This document shows, in pieces, positions 1 to 7,751 of a DNA stretch of 64,000 nt. Each line of letters begins with the position of its first letter. Within the stretch, counting starts at the first letter, position 1. The stretch comes from Pseudarthrobacter oxydans (GTDB taxonomy: Bacteria; Actinomycetota; Actinomycetes; Actinomycetales; Micrococcaceae), in NCBI RefSeq assembly GCF_013314975.1, contig NZ_JABTYH010000005.1, positions 124,001-188,000 of the forward strand. Reading direction: 5' to 3'. The position numbers and the translations under genes are program-made. The notes beneath the pieces are model-generated. The model was not told the origin of the DNA, did no database searches, and saw only the letters and a list, made by a program, of their open reading frames with translations.

Positions 1-82
1 GGTCGGCAATTTGGTGCCATGTCCCGCTCCGTTCCACCGCGTGCCGGGCGCCCTCTGCTGTCTTGATTCTTGCGATGCGCAT
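1..82 (-). CDS. FAH-family hydrolase, N-terminal fragment (runs off window)
   Basis: A leftward reading frame starts with ATG at 82 and leaves the window at base 1, giving 27 residues that begin MRIARIKTAEGARHAV and continue with GTWHQIAD. This is the usual opening of fumarylacetoacetate-hydrolase-family proteins. An AGGAGA ribosome-binding site lies three bases before the ATG. The gene follows the 2-hydroxyacid dehydrogenase by 26 bases on the same strand, so the catabolic operon continues beyond the window. Within homoprotocatechuate clusters such proteins act as decarboxylase or isomerase (HpaG type). Which one applies here cannot be told from 27 residues. Confidence 0.7.
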   Translation of the reverse strand, partial: MRIARIKTAEGARHAVERSGTWHQIAD

Positions 83-108
83 GGGTCTCCTGATCGTGCC
101 CCCGGGGC

Positions 109-1161
109 TTAGTAGAAGTGGACGGTATCCACGAGGTGGGGAAGGTCGCCGCCGTCGAGGAAGGTCCGGAGGTTGCTGCAGAAGCGCTCGGTAATGAGGC
201 GGTTCTCGGCTGCGCTGAGGGCCGATGTGTGCGGGGAGACCATGACCCTGGGGTGGTCCCAGAGAGGGCTGTCCTGCGGGAGGGGTTCCACGGCGAAGAC
301 GTCCAGGCAGGCGTAGCTGACCTGCCCGTTGTTGAGGGCTTCCAGCAGGGCTTCTTCGTCAACAACGGTGCCGCGTCCCACGTTGATGAACACCGTCCCG
401 GGCTTCATGGCGGCGAAGGTTTCGTGGTTGAAAAGGTTCTCCGTGAAGGCGGTGCCGGGCAACGTGTTCACCACCGCATCAGCCGTGGCCAGCAGGGCCG
501 GAAGGCCGGTGTTGTCCACCACCTCCTCGATGCCGTCGATGTGTTCCACGGACCGCTTGGTCCCGCTGACCTTCATTCCCAGTGCCCTGGCAATCCGTGC
601 AGTCTCCAGCCCGATCTCACCTAGGCCCGTGACCACCAGCGTGGAGCCGTTGACCAGGCGGGTGGGAATCCGGAGTTCAGGCCATGTTTTGGCAGCCTGG
701 TCCTGCGCCAGTTCTGCGCTCCGTTTGAAGCCGTTGAGGATCCCCAGCGCCGCAAACTCGGCGAGGGGGAGGGCGTGGACGCCGGCCGATGTGGTGATCT
801 TGAACTTTTGCAGGATGTCCTGGTCAAGGCCGGAGGCCTTGGCGGCTCCGCCCGCCCCGGCGGCCATTGCATGGATCCACTGCAGGCGGGGATTTTCGCG
901 GGCGATGCGGGCCAGGCCGGCGGGGCTTTCGTTGGGGAATCCATACAGCACCTGTGCGCTGTTGAGCATGGCCCAGTAGCGCTCTTCCTGGGCTGGAGTG
1001 CGCTTGAACGCCGGGTCGCCGGAGTGATCGGCCGGGTAACGCTCGGGCGGCAGGAGTTCGGGCTCGTAGAGGACAGTAACTGACGGATCGACGGCGCGGA
1101 TCTGTTCCACCAGCTCTGCTTCGAGCGGTACAGCGATCGCAAGGGTGATTGTGGAAGTCAT
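109..1161 (-). CDS. D-isomer-specific 2-hydroxyacid dehydrogenase
   Basis: The 350-residue protein is a phosphoglycerate-dehydrogenase-like NAD(P)-dependent 2-hydroxyacid dehydrogenase. The Rossmann motif TGLGEIGLETARIA is in the middle of the chain, and the catalytic region near the C-terminus has NVGRGTVVDE (Arg), the VEPLP segment (Glu) and SPHTSA (His). I place the start at 1161, at MTSTITLAIAV. An upstream in-frame ATG at 1215 would add 18 atypical residues. No Shine-Dalgarno precedes 1161, but a good -10 box does, suggesting a leaderless message. It lies downstream of gabD behind a possible terminator, so it is probably its own unit. The substrate is unknown; reduction of a 2-oxoacid is the likely reaction. 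Confidence 0.85.
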   Translation of the reverse strand: MTSTITLAIAVPLEAELVEQIRAVDPSVTVLYEPELLPPERYPADHSGDPAFKRTPAQEERYWAMLNSAQVLYGFPNESPAGLARIARENPRLQWIHAMAAGAGGAAKASGLDQDILQKFKITTSAGVHALPLAEFAALGILNGFKRSAELAQDQAAKTWPELRIPTRLVNGSTLVVTGLGEIGLETARIARALGMKVSGTKRSVEHIDGIEEVVDNTGLPALLATADAVVNTLPGTAFTENLFNHETFAAMKPGTVFINVGRGTVVDEEALLEALNNGQVSYACLDVFAVEPLPQDSPLWDHPRVMVSPHTSALSAAENRLITERFCSNLRTFLDGGDLPHLVDTVHFY

Positions 1162-1167
1162 TCGTTC

Positions 1168-1197
1168 ACTATACTGGCTGGTGGCTAATATGCTGAA
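1168..1197 (-). promoter_or_regulatory. Candidate promoter for a leaderless 2-hydroxyacid dehydrogenase mRNA
   Basis: Read on the minus strand, TATAGT (1173-1168) ends six bases before the ATG at 1161. TTCAGC (1197-1192) lies 18 bases upstream of it. That spacing would start transcription at or next to the A of the ATG, a common arrangement in actinobacteria. The boxes are visible; their use is inferred. Confidence 0.4.
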
Positions 1198-1226
1198 CAT
1201 TCCTTTATTCTTCACTGCAGGGAGCG

Positions 1227-1250
1227 TCCCGCGAGGCGGGCTTAGCGGGA
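1227..1250 (-). terminator. Candidate hairpin between gabD and the 2-hydroxyacid dehydrogenase gene
   Basis: TCCCGC at 1227-1232 pairs with GCGGGA at 1245-1250. A tighter alternative is CCCGC-GAG-GCGGG at 1228-1240. The hairpin is just after the gabD stop at 1272 and before the candidate promoter of the next gene. There is no T-run, as is common for terminators in high-GC genomes. Confidence 0.35.
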
Positions 1251-1271
1251 TGTCACGCCGGGCGGCTGGTA

Positions 1272-2777
1272 TCAGCCGGCGTAGGGGTCGGCGATGCCGA
1301 TGTATTGGGTGGTGGTGTATTCGGCGATGCCTTCGGTGCCGCCTTCGCGGCCGAGCCCTGATTGCTTGACTCCGCCGAAGGGGGCGGCGGCGTTGGAGAT
1401 GACGCCGGCGTTGAAGCCGACCATACCGAATTCGATTTGTTCTGCCACGCGGAGGAGCCGGTTGAAGTCGCGGCTGTAGAGGTAGGACGCGAGGCCGTAT
1501 TCGCTGGCGTTGGCCAGTTTAATGGCCTCGTCTTCGGTGCTGAACGTGGTGACGGGGGCGACGGGTCCGAAGATTTCCTGGCCGAGGATCGCGGCGTCGT
1601 TGGGCACGTTTGCCAGGACGGTGGGCGGGTAGAAGTAGCCGGGCCCGTCCGCGGGTGCGCCGCCGGTGACGGCTACTGCTCCGGCGTCGACGGCGGCGGT
1701 GACCAGGGCGTGGACGTCGTCCCTTGCTCCGGCGTCGATGAGGGGGCCGACCTGGGTTTTGGGGTCGGTGCCGCGGCCGGTGGCCAGCGCGTCCATGGCG
1801 GCGGCGAACTTTGCGGTGAATTCCTGGGCGATGGATTCGTGGACGAGGAAGCGGTTGGCGGCGGTGCAGGCTTCGCCCATGTTCCGCATTTTGGCCGCCA
1901 TGGCCCCGTCGACTGCTTTGTCGAGGTCGGCGTCTTCAAACACGATGAAGGGGGCGTTGCCGCCGAGTTCCATGGAGGTGCGGAGGACGTTCTGCGCGGC
2001 GTCTGCCATCAGGCGCTTACCGACCGGGGTGGAGCCGGTGAAGGAGACCTTCCGGAGCCGGGAGTCCTTCAGCAGCGGCCCGGAAATCCTGGAGGCGGAT
2101 GAGGAGGACACGACGTTGAGGACTCCGGCGGGGAGGCCGGCGTCGAGCATGGTCTGGGCGAAGTACTGGGCTGTGAGCGGGGTGAGTTTGGCGGGTTTGA
2201 GGACCATGGTGCAGCCGGCGGCGACGGCCGGTGCGACTTTGCGGGTGGCCATGGCGAGGGGGAAGTTCCAGGGGGTGATGAGCAGGCAGGGGCCGACGGG
2301 TTTGTGCTGGACCAGGATCTTGTTCTTGCCCTCGGGGGTGGTGAGGTAGCGGCCGTAGTCGCGGACGGTTTCTTCGGAGAACCAGCGCAGGAACTCGGCG
2401 CCGTAGGTGACTTCGCCGCGGGCTTCGGCCAGCGGTTTGCCCATTTCCATGGTCATCAGCAGGGCGAAGTCCTCGGCCCGTTCGGTCACCAGGTCGAAGG
2501 CGCGGCGGAGGATCTCCGCACGCACCCGGGGTGCGGTCCGTGCCCACGACGCCTGGGCGGCGTCGGCGGCGTCCAGCGCGGCGATGGCGTCGTCGCTGGT
2601 GGCCGAGGCGAGGGTGGCGAGGACCTCCCTGGTGGCGGGATCGTGCACATCGAACGTGCCGCCGTCGGACGCATCCCGCCACTGCCCGCCAATCAGCAGG
2701 CCGGTGGGAACGGAGGCGAGGAGCTCAGCCTCACGCTTCGACGAAACGGCAGGGGGCAGCGCAGGAGTGACTGTCAT
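1272..2777 (-). CDS. gabD: NAD(P)-dependent succinate-semialdehyde dehydrogenase
   Basis: This 501-residue aldehyde dehydrogenase has the catalytic glutamate at about residue 270 (MELGGNAPF) and the nucleophilic cysteine at about 304 in GEACTAANRF. The CTAANR context and the C-terminal GREGGTEGIAEYTTTQYIG are typical of succinate-semialdehyde dehydrogenases. It lies 26 bases downstream of hpaI, whose aldolase releases succinic semialdehyde (or pyruvate plus the semialdehyde) at the end of the homoprotocatechuate pathway. Oxidation to succinate is therefore the natural role. An AAGGAC ribosome-binding site precedes the ATG. The family assignment is firm; the substrate rests on motif and neighbours. 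Confidence 0.88.
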   Translation of the reverse strand: MTVTPALPPAVSSKREAELLASVPTGLLIGGQWRDASDGGTFDVHDPATREVLATLASATSDDAIAALDAADAAQASWARTAPRVRAEILRRAFDLVTERAEDFALLMTMEMGKPLAEARGEVTYGAEFLRWFSEETVRDYGRYLTTPEGKNKILVQHKPVGPCLLITPWNFPLAMATRKVAPAVAAGCTMVLKPAKLTPLTAQYFAQTMLDAGLPAGVLNVVSSSSASRISGPLLKDSRLRKVSFTGSTPVGKRLMADAAQNVLRTSMELGGNAPFIVFEDADLDKAVDGAMAAKMRNMGEACTAANRFLVHESIAQEFTAKFAAAMDALATGRGTDPKTQVGPLIDAGARDDVHALVTAAVDAGAVAVTGGAPADGPGYFYPPTVLANVPNDAAILGQEIFGPVAPVTTFSTEDEAIKLANASEYGLASYLYSRDFNRLLRVAEQIEFGMVGFNAGVISNAAAPFGGVKQSGLGREGGTEGIAEYTTTQYIGIADPYAG

Positions 2778-2803
2778 TGAAATAGTCCTTAAGAGGGGAG
2801 GGA

Positions 2804-3619
2804 TCAGTAGCTGGTGGGGGTGTCGCCGTCACGCGTGGTGACATACTTCGCGGCGAGGGCTTCGGAGCCGCGGGCGAGGAGGGCGACGTCGGCCCCCACC
2901 AGGATGAAGTTGGCGCCGTGGTCCAGGTAGTGGCGGGCCGTGTCCGGCTTGAAGGCGTTGACGCCCGCCGGTTTTCCGGCGGCCTTGGCAGCAGCCAGGC
3001 AGTGTTCGACGGCGGCACTCACCTCAGGGTGTTCCTGCTGTCCCAGCAGGCCCATTGAGGAAGCGAGGTCTGACGGGCCCACGAAAATCGCGTCGACGCC
3101 GTCGACTTTCAGGATGTCCTGGACTGAGTCGACCGCCGCCGTCGACTCAATCTGCACGGTGACGCTGATCGTCTCGTTGGCCCGGGCCAGGTAGTCCGGG
3201 ACCCGGTTCCAGCGGGCGGCCCGGGCCAACGCGGACCCGACGCCGCGGACGCCCTGCGGCGGGTAGCGTGTTGCGGCCACGGCGGCTTCCGCCTCAGCAG
3301 CGGAGTTGACCATGGGGAGGAGCAGGTTCTGCACACCCAGGTCCAGGTACTGCTTAATCAGCACAGTGTCGTTCACTGGCGGCCGGACCAGGGTGTGGAC
3401 CGGGTAGCCGTGGATGGCCTGGAGCTGGGCGAGGATGGATTCGAGGCCGTTGGGACTGTGCTCTGCGTCCACCAGCAGCCAGTCCAGTCCGGATCCAGCA
3501 CAAAGCTCGGCAACCAACGGGCTGCCGGAACATACCCACATCCCTGCCAGCGGGCGGCCGGTTTCCCCCGTTTGGCTGGCGAGGGCGTCGCGGAAGGTGT
3601 CGTCTATTCGAAGCGGCAT
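2804..3619 (-). CDS. hpaI: HpcH/HpaI aldolase (4-hydroxy-2-oxoheptanedioate aldolase)
   Basis: This 271-residue class II metal-dependent aldolase belongs to the HpcH/HpaI family. The family landmarks are WLLVDAEHSPNG near residue 50, LVRPPVND, a VQIES segment (metal-binding Glu), and the IFVGPSDLASSMG segment (metal-binding Asp). In the pathway it splits 4-hydroxy-2-oxoheptane-1,7-dioate into pyruvate and succinic semialdehyde. The start overlaps the end of hpaH by 16 bases and has a GGGGAG ribosome-binding site, so the two are translated as one unit. The next gene downstream, gabD, takes the semialdehyde product. Confidence 0.9.
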   Translation of the reverse strand: MPLRIDDTFRDALASQTGETGRPLAGMWVCSGSPLVAELCAGSGLDWLLVDAEHSPNGLESILAQLQAIHGYPVHTLVRPPVNDTVLIKQYLDLGVQNLLLPMVNSAAEAEAAVAATRYPPQGVRGVGSALARAARWNRVPDYLARANETISVTVQIESTAAVDSVQDILKVDGVDAIFVGPSDLASSMGLLGQQEHPEVSAAVEHCLAAAKAAGKPAGVNAFKPDTARHYLDHGANFILVGADVALLARGSEALAAKYVTTRDGDTPTSY

Positions 3620-4389
3620 GTGACACTCCCCAGGGGTCCGTAGTCTGCATGGACAGTGTCGCCCTTGTAGACCCAGAGGGGCCGGGTGAAGGAGCCGGCC
3701 AGGATGATGTCCCCGGCTTTCAGGGAATCACCGTGGGCGGCGATCTTGTTGGCCAGCCAGTGCACCCCGTTGGCGGGATGGTCCAGGACCCCGGCGGCCA
3801 CGCCGGTTTCCTCCACGGTCTGGTTCTTGTAGAGGATGGCGGAGACCCAGCGCAGGTCTACCGCGTCCGGCTTCACCGGGTTGCCGCCGATCACCATGGC
3901 ACCCATGGCGGCGTTGTCCGAGATGGTGTCCACGATGGTCCGGCCCTCCATCTCAATCCTGGAATCGAGGATTTCGAGGGCCGGAACCACGTAGTCGGTG
4001 GCTTTCAGGACGTCGAAGATGGTGACGCCGGGGCCCTTGAGGCCGTCCTTCAGGACGAACGCCAGCTCCACTTCCACCCGCGGGTGGGTGTACTGGTCCC
4101 ACTCCACCGAGCAGCCGGTCTCGAGCACCATGTCGTCGAAGATGGCGCCGTAGTCCGGCTCGGTGATGCCCGTGGCCGCCTGCATGGCTTTGGACGTAAG
4201 GCCGATCTTGCGGCCCACCAGGGTCCGGCCGGCCTCCTCGTTCCGCCGCCGCCATAACTGCTGCACCGCGTAGGAGTCCTCCACCGTCATTTCCGGGTAC
4301 CGGGCCGTCAGGCGGGGGACGGGCTTCCGGTTCCGGCCGGCTTCCACCAGTTCGTCCGCGATGGCTTCGATGGTCCTGTCATCCAGCAT
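3604..4389 (-). CDS. hpaH: 2-oxo-hept-4-ene-1,7-dioate hydratase
   Basis: This 261-residue protein belongs to the hydratase/decarboxylase branch of the FAH superfamily. Characteristic segments are [31 protein letters not shown] and the acidic metal-binding run [10 protein letters not shown]. It adds water to 2-oxohept-4-ene-1,7-dioate before aldol cleavage by HpaI. MhpD and DmpE hydratases are close relatives, so the exact chain length of the substrate comes from context. It begins two bases after the hpaD stop and overlaps hpaI by 16 bases, fitting an operon with coupled translation. Confidence 0.9.
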   Translation of the reverse strand: MLDDRTIEAIADELVEAGRNRKPVPRLTARYPEMTVEDSYAVQQLWRRRNEEAGRTLVGRKIGLTSKAMQAATGITEPDYGAIFDDMVLETGCSVEWDQYTHPRVEVELAFVLKDGLKGPGVTIFDVLKATDYVVPALEILDSRIEMEGRTIVDTISDNAAMGAMVIGGNPVKPDAVDLRWVSAILYKNQTVEETGVAAGVLDHPANGVHWLANKIAAHGDSLKAGDIILAGSFTRPLWVYKGDTVHADYGPLGSVTCRFE

Positions 4390-4391
4390 GG

Positions 4392-5477
4392 CTACAGCTG
4401 CGCTCCCAGCTTGAACCCGGTCCGGTCACCTTCGGGGGAGCCGTCCTTTCGGGTGTAGGAGAAACCGTCGGCACCCACGGTGACCGCCATTTCGCTCTTT
4501 TCCTCGCGCTCGATGACCGGCTGCGGGTTGCCGTCCAGGTCCAGGACCAGGGACGCCTCGGTGTACCAGGACGGGACGACGGGGTTGCCCCACCAGTCGC
4601 GGCGCTGGTTGTCGTGGACGTCCCAGGTGATGGTGGGGTTGTCCGGATCGCCGGTGTAGTAGTCCTGGGTGTAGATCTCGATGCGGTGGCCGTCCGGGTC
4701 CAGGATGTAGAGGTAGAACGCGTTGGACACACCGTGCCGGCCGGGGCCGCGTTCGATCCGGTCACTGATGCGCAGGGCGCCCATCTTGTCGCAGATCTGG
4801 ATGATGTTGTGCTTCTCGTGCGTGGCGAACGCGACGTGGTGCATGCGCGGGCCGTTGCCGCCGGTCAGCGCGGTGTCATGGACCGTCTGCTTGCGGTGCA
4901 TCCACGCGGCGTACGTGACGCCGTCGGAATCCTGGATGTCCTCGGAGACGCGGAAACCCAGGTCCTCGAGGTACTTGCGGCCGCGGGGGACGTCCGGGGT
5001 GACCTGGTTGAAGTGGTCCAGACGGACCAGCTCGCCGGCGGAGTACAGGTCGTAGCGCTGGGTGAGGCGCTCCACGTGCACCACGTCGTAGAAGAACTCG
5101 TAGGGGAAGCCCAGGGGATCCTCCACGCGCACGGAGTCGCCGACGCCCTTGGTGAAGCCGTCTTTGCGGCGCTCAACCCGGCAGCCGAGTTCCTTGTAGT
5201 AGGCCTCGGCGGCGTCCACTTCGGCGGGGGACTTTACCCGGTAGGCGAAGGCTGCGACGGCGGCGAGGGGTCCCTTGCGGAGCACCAGGTTGTGGTGGAT
5301 GAACTCTTCCAGGGTGCGCAGGTAGATGGCGTTCTCATCTTCCTCGGTGACGTGCAGCCCCAGCATGTCCACGTAAAACTCGCGGGATTTGGCGAGGTCG
5401 GTGACCACGATCTCCATGTAGGCGCAGCGGACAATGTCCGGTGCCGGGACAGTGGGGGTGGGAATGAAGTCAGTCAT
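4392..5477 (-). CDS. hpaD: 3,4-dihydroxyphenylacetate 2,3-dioxygenase (extradiol)
   Basis: This 361-residue type I extradiol dioxygenase has two vicinal-oxygen-chelate domains. The metal ligands can be read directly: His155 (RLDHFNQ), His214 (MHHVAFATH) and Glu267 (GHRIEIYTQ). These are the same numbers as in the Brevibacterium fuscum enzyme. His200 (KQTVHDT), the acid-base residue in that enzyme, is also present. It opens homoprotocatechuate between C2 and C3 to give 5-carboxymethyl-2-hydroxymuconate semialdehyde. The Brevibacterium homologue uses Fe(II) and the A. globiformis MndD homologue uses Mn(II), so the metal cannot be decided from sequence. It is in mid-operon between hpaE and hpaH. 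Confidence 0.95.
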   Translation of the reverse strand: MTDFIPTPTVPAPDIVRCAYMEIVVTDLAKSREFYVDMLGLHVTEEDENAIYLRTLEEFIHHNLVLRKGPLAAVAAFAYRVKSPAEVDAAEAYYKELGCRVERRKDGFTKGVGDSVRVEDPLGFPYEFFYDVVHVERLTQRYDLYSAGELVRLDHFNQVTPDVPRGRKYLEDLGFRVSEDIQDSDGVTYAAWMHRKQTVHDTALTGGNGPRMHHVAFATHEKHNIIQICDKMGALRISDRIERGPGRHGVSNAFYLYILDPDGHRIEIYTQDYYTGDPDNPTITWDVHDNQRRDWWGNPVVPSWYTEASLVLDLDGNPQPVIEREEKSEMAVTVGADGFSYTRKDGSPEGDRTGFKLGAQL

Positions 5478-5514
5478 GGTGTTCTCTCTTCTTTGAGGAG
5501 GGACGGGTGGCGGT

Positions 5515-7029
5515 TCAGGCGCCGAATTTGGGGGTGTGGACGGTTCCGAGCGTGATGTGCACGGCCTGCTGGTCGGTGTAGAAATCGATGGAGCGGTAGC
5601 CGCCCTCGTGTCCGAGGCCCGAGGCCTTGACGCCGCCGAACGGAGTGCGCAGGTCGCGGACGTTGTGGCTGTTCAGCCATACCATGCCGGCCTCCACGTT
5701 CTGCGCGAAGTTGTGTGCCCGGGGCAGGTTCTGGGTCCAGATGTAGGCCGCCAGCCCGTACTTGGTGTTGTTCGCCAGGGCGAGGGCTTCGTCGTCATTT
5801 TCGAACGGGGTGATGGCCACGACGGGTCCGAAGATTTCCTCCTGGAAGATCCGCGCATCCGGGGCGACGTCGGCAAACACCGTGGGTGCTATGTAGTTGC
5901 CGTCCGGGAGGCCTTCGGGCCGTCCGCCGCCGGCCAGCAGCCGGCCTTCGGACTTGCCGATCTCCACGTACGAGGCCACCTTTTCGTAGTGCTCCGGGTG
6001 GACCAGGGCGCCCACCTCGGTCCTGGGGTCATGCGGATCGCCCACCACGATGTTCTTCGCGCGGGCGGCGTACTTCTCGCAGAACTCGTCGTAGATGGCG
6101 CGCTCAACGAGGATGCGGGAGCCGGCGGTGCAGCGTTCACCGTTGAGGGAGAAGACGCCGAACAGGGCGGAATCGATGGCGGCGTCCAGGTCGGCGTCGG
6201 CGAACACCACGCAGGGGGACTTGCCGCCGAGTTCCATGGACAGGCCCTTGAGGTTGGCGGCGGCGTTGCGGAAGATCGTCTGGCCGGTGGTGGTCTCGCC
6301 CGTGAAGGAGATCAGCGGGACGTCCGGATGTTTGACCAGGGCGTCACCGGCTTCCTCGCCGAGGCCGTTGACCAGGTTGAACACGCCGTCGGGCAGGCCG
6401 GCGTCTTTGAAGATCGTTGCCCACAGCGAGGCCGAGAGCGGCGTGAACTCGGCTGGTTTGAGCACCACGGTGTTGCCGGTGGCCAGGGCCGGGGCGAGCT
6501 TCCAGGACTCCAGCATGAACGGGGTATTCCAGGGGGTGATGAGGCCCGCAACGCCGATCGGCTTGCGGTTCACGTAGTTGATCTGCGATCCCGGCACCTT
6601 CATGGCGTCATCGAACTGCGCCACGATCAGGTCCGCGAAGAACCGGAAGTTCTCGGCAGCGCGCAGGGCCTGGCCCTTGGCCTGGGTGATGGGCAGGCCG
6701 GTATCAAAGGTCTCGAGTTCGGCGAGCCGGGCCTCCTGGGCTTCGACGGCGTCGGCGATCCTGTTGAGAACGCGGGCGCGTTCGCGGGGCTTCATCTTCG
6801 GCCACGGGCCGTTGGCGAACGCTTCGCGGGCGGCATCGACGGCGAGGTCGATATCCTCTTTCTGGCCTGCCGCGGCGGTGGCGTAGTTCCGGTTGGATAC
6901 CGGGTCCAGGACGTCGAAGGTCGCCCCGCCTACAGAGTCAACGAACTGGCCGTTGATGTAGTGCTGGATATGGGTGGGAAGGTCCTGCGGCACGTAATGG
7001 GTGCCGGTTTCCGGTGCAGTGAACGTCAT
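5515..7029 (-). CDS. hpaE: 5-carboxymethyl-2-hydroxymuconate-semialdehyde dehydrogenase
   Basis: This 504-residue aldehyde dehydrogenase carries Glu266 (SMELGGKSP) and catalytic Cys300 (GERCTAGSR), with TPWNTPFMLESWK around residue 165-177. The last motif is typical of HpaE/HpcC and hydroxymuconic-semialdehyde dehydrogenases. It oxidises the ring-cleavage product of HpaD to 5-carboxymethyl-2-hydroxymuconate using NAD. It lies 37 bases upstream of hpaD and 38 bases downstream of the GntR gene. It is distinct from the gabD-type enzyme in this operon, whose cysteine context is CTAANR. Confidence 0.92.
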   Translation of the reverse strand: MTFTAPETGTHYVPQDLPTHIQHYINGQFVDSVGGATFDVLDPVSNRNYATAAAGQKEDIDLAVDAAREAFANGPWPKMKPRERARVLNRIADAVEAQEARLAELETFDTGLPITQAKGQALRAAENFRFFADLIVAQFDDAMKVPGSQINYVNRKPIGVAGLITPWNTPFMLESWKLAPALATGNTVVLKPAEFTPLSASLWATIFKDAGLPDGVFNLVNGLGEEAGDALVKHPDVPLISFTGETTTGQTIFRNAAANLKGLSMELGGKSPCVVFADADLDAAIDSALFGVFSLNGERCTAGSRILVERAIYDEFCEKYAARAKNIVVGDPHDPRTEVGALVHPEHYEKVASYVEIGKSEGRLLAGGGRPEGLPDGNYIAPTVFADVAPDARIFQEEIFGPVVAITPFENDDEALALANNTKYGLAAYIWTQNLPRAHNFAQNVEAGMVWLNSHNVRDLRTPFGGVKASGLGHEGGYRSIDFYTDQQAVHITLGTVHTPKFGA

Positions 7030-7067
7030 TGTTGTTTCCTTACTGCTTCTGAAGGGATCAGGGGAGT

Positions 7068-7751
7068 TCAGATGGTTTTCGCCTGGGCGAGGTAGGCGTC
7101 CAGGGTGGCCGAGCGGTGGAGCCGGGCGGCTTTCTCGATGTCGTCGGCGTCGGCGCCGGACTCGATGAGCTTCAGGAGTGCCTCGTGTTCGTCCACGGAA
7201 TTGCGGGCGCGGCCGGGGACGAAGCGGAAGGTTGAGGACCGCAGCGACGCCAGCCGGTTCCAGCCGCGGTGCACCAGGTCCAGGATGTGGGGGTTGGGGC
7301 AGTGCTCGAACAGGATGCTGTGGAAGTCCTGGTTAAGCTGCGTGAACCGGACGGGGTCGAAGTGGTCCAGGCATTCGCGCATGTCCTCGTTCACCGCACG
7401 GGCCCGGGCAATTGCCACGGAATCAACCAGTGGGGCGGACAGTGCGGTGGCGGCACCTTCCACAATGCTCAGGGTCTGCATGGTGTAGAGGTATTCGGTG
7501 GGGTCGATTCCGGCCACGGTGGCGCCCACGTTGCGTTCGAAGGTCACCAGGCCCTCGGCTTCGAGCCGGCGGATCGCTTCCCTGACCGGCACCACGCTGA
7601 CCCCCAGGTCCTTGGCGATGCTCCCCAAGACCAGGCGGTAGCCGGGGGAATAGATGCCCTCGACAATGCGTGCCTTGACGGCCCGGTAGGCCTGCTCGGA
7701 CTTGCTCCCCGCAGCAGCCGCAGCAGACGGTTCAGTCACTGTCTCAGTCAT
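7068..7751 (-). CDS. GntR-family regulator with FCD domain
   Basis: This 227-residue protein has an N-terminal winged helix-turn-helix (about residues 20-85; LGSIAKDLGVSVVPVREAIRRLEAEGLV). An all-helical FCD ligand-binding domain follows (about 95-215; the DFHSILFEHCPN segment carries likely metal-binding His and Asp). It starts eight bases inside the end of the FAH-RraA gene, so it is co-transcribed with the pathway it probably controls. FCD regulators usually bind palindromes of the form TnGTATACnA. Exactly such a site occurs just before the first gene of the operon (9245-9256). Repression relieved by a pathway acid is the likely mode. Confidence 0.85.
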   Translation of the reverse strand: MTETVTEPSAAAAAGSKSEQAYRAVKARIVEGIYSPGYRLVLGSIAKDLGVSVVPVREAIRRLEAEGLVTFERNVGATVAGIDPTEYLYTMQTLSIVEGAATALSAPLVDSVAIARARAVNEDMRECLDHFDPVRFTQLNQDFHSILFEHCPNPHILDLVHRGWNRLASLRSSTFRFVPGRARNSVDEHEALLKLIESGADADDIEKAARLHRSATLDAYLAQAKTI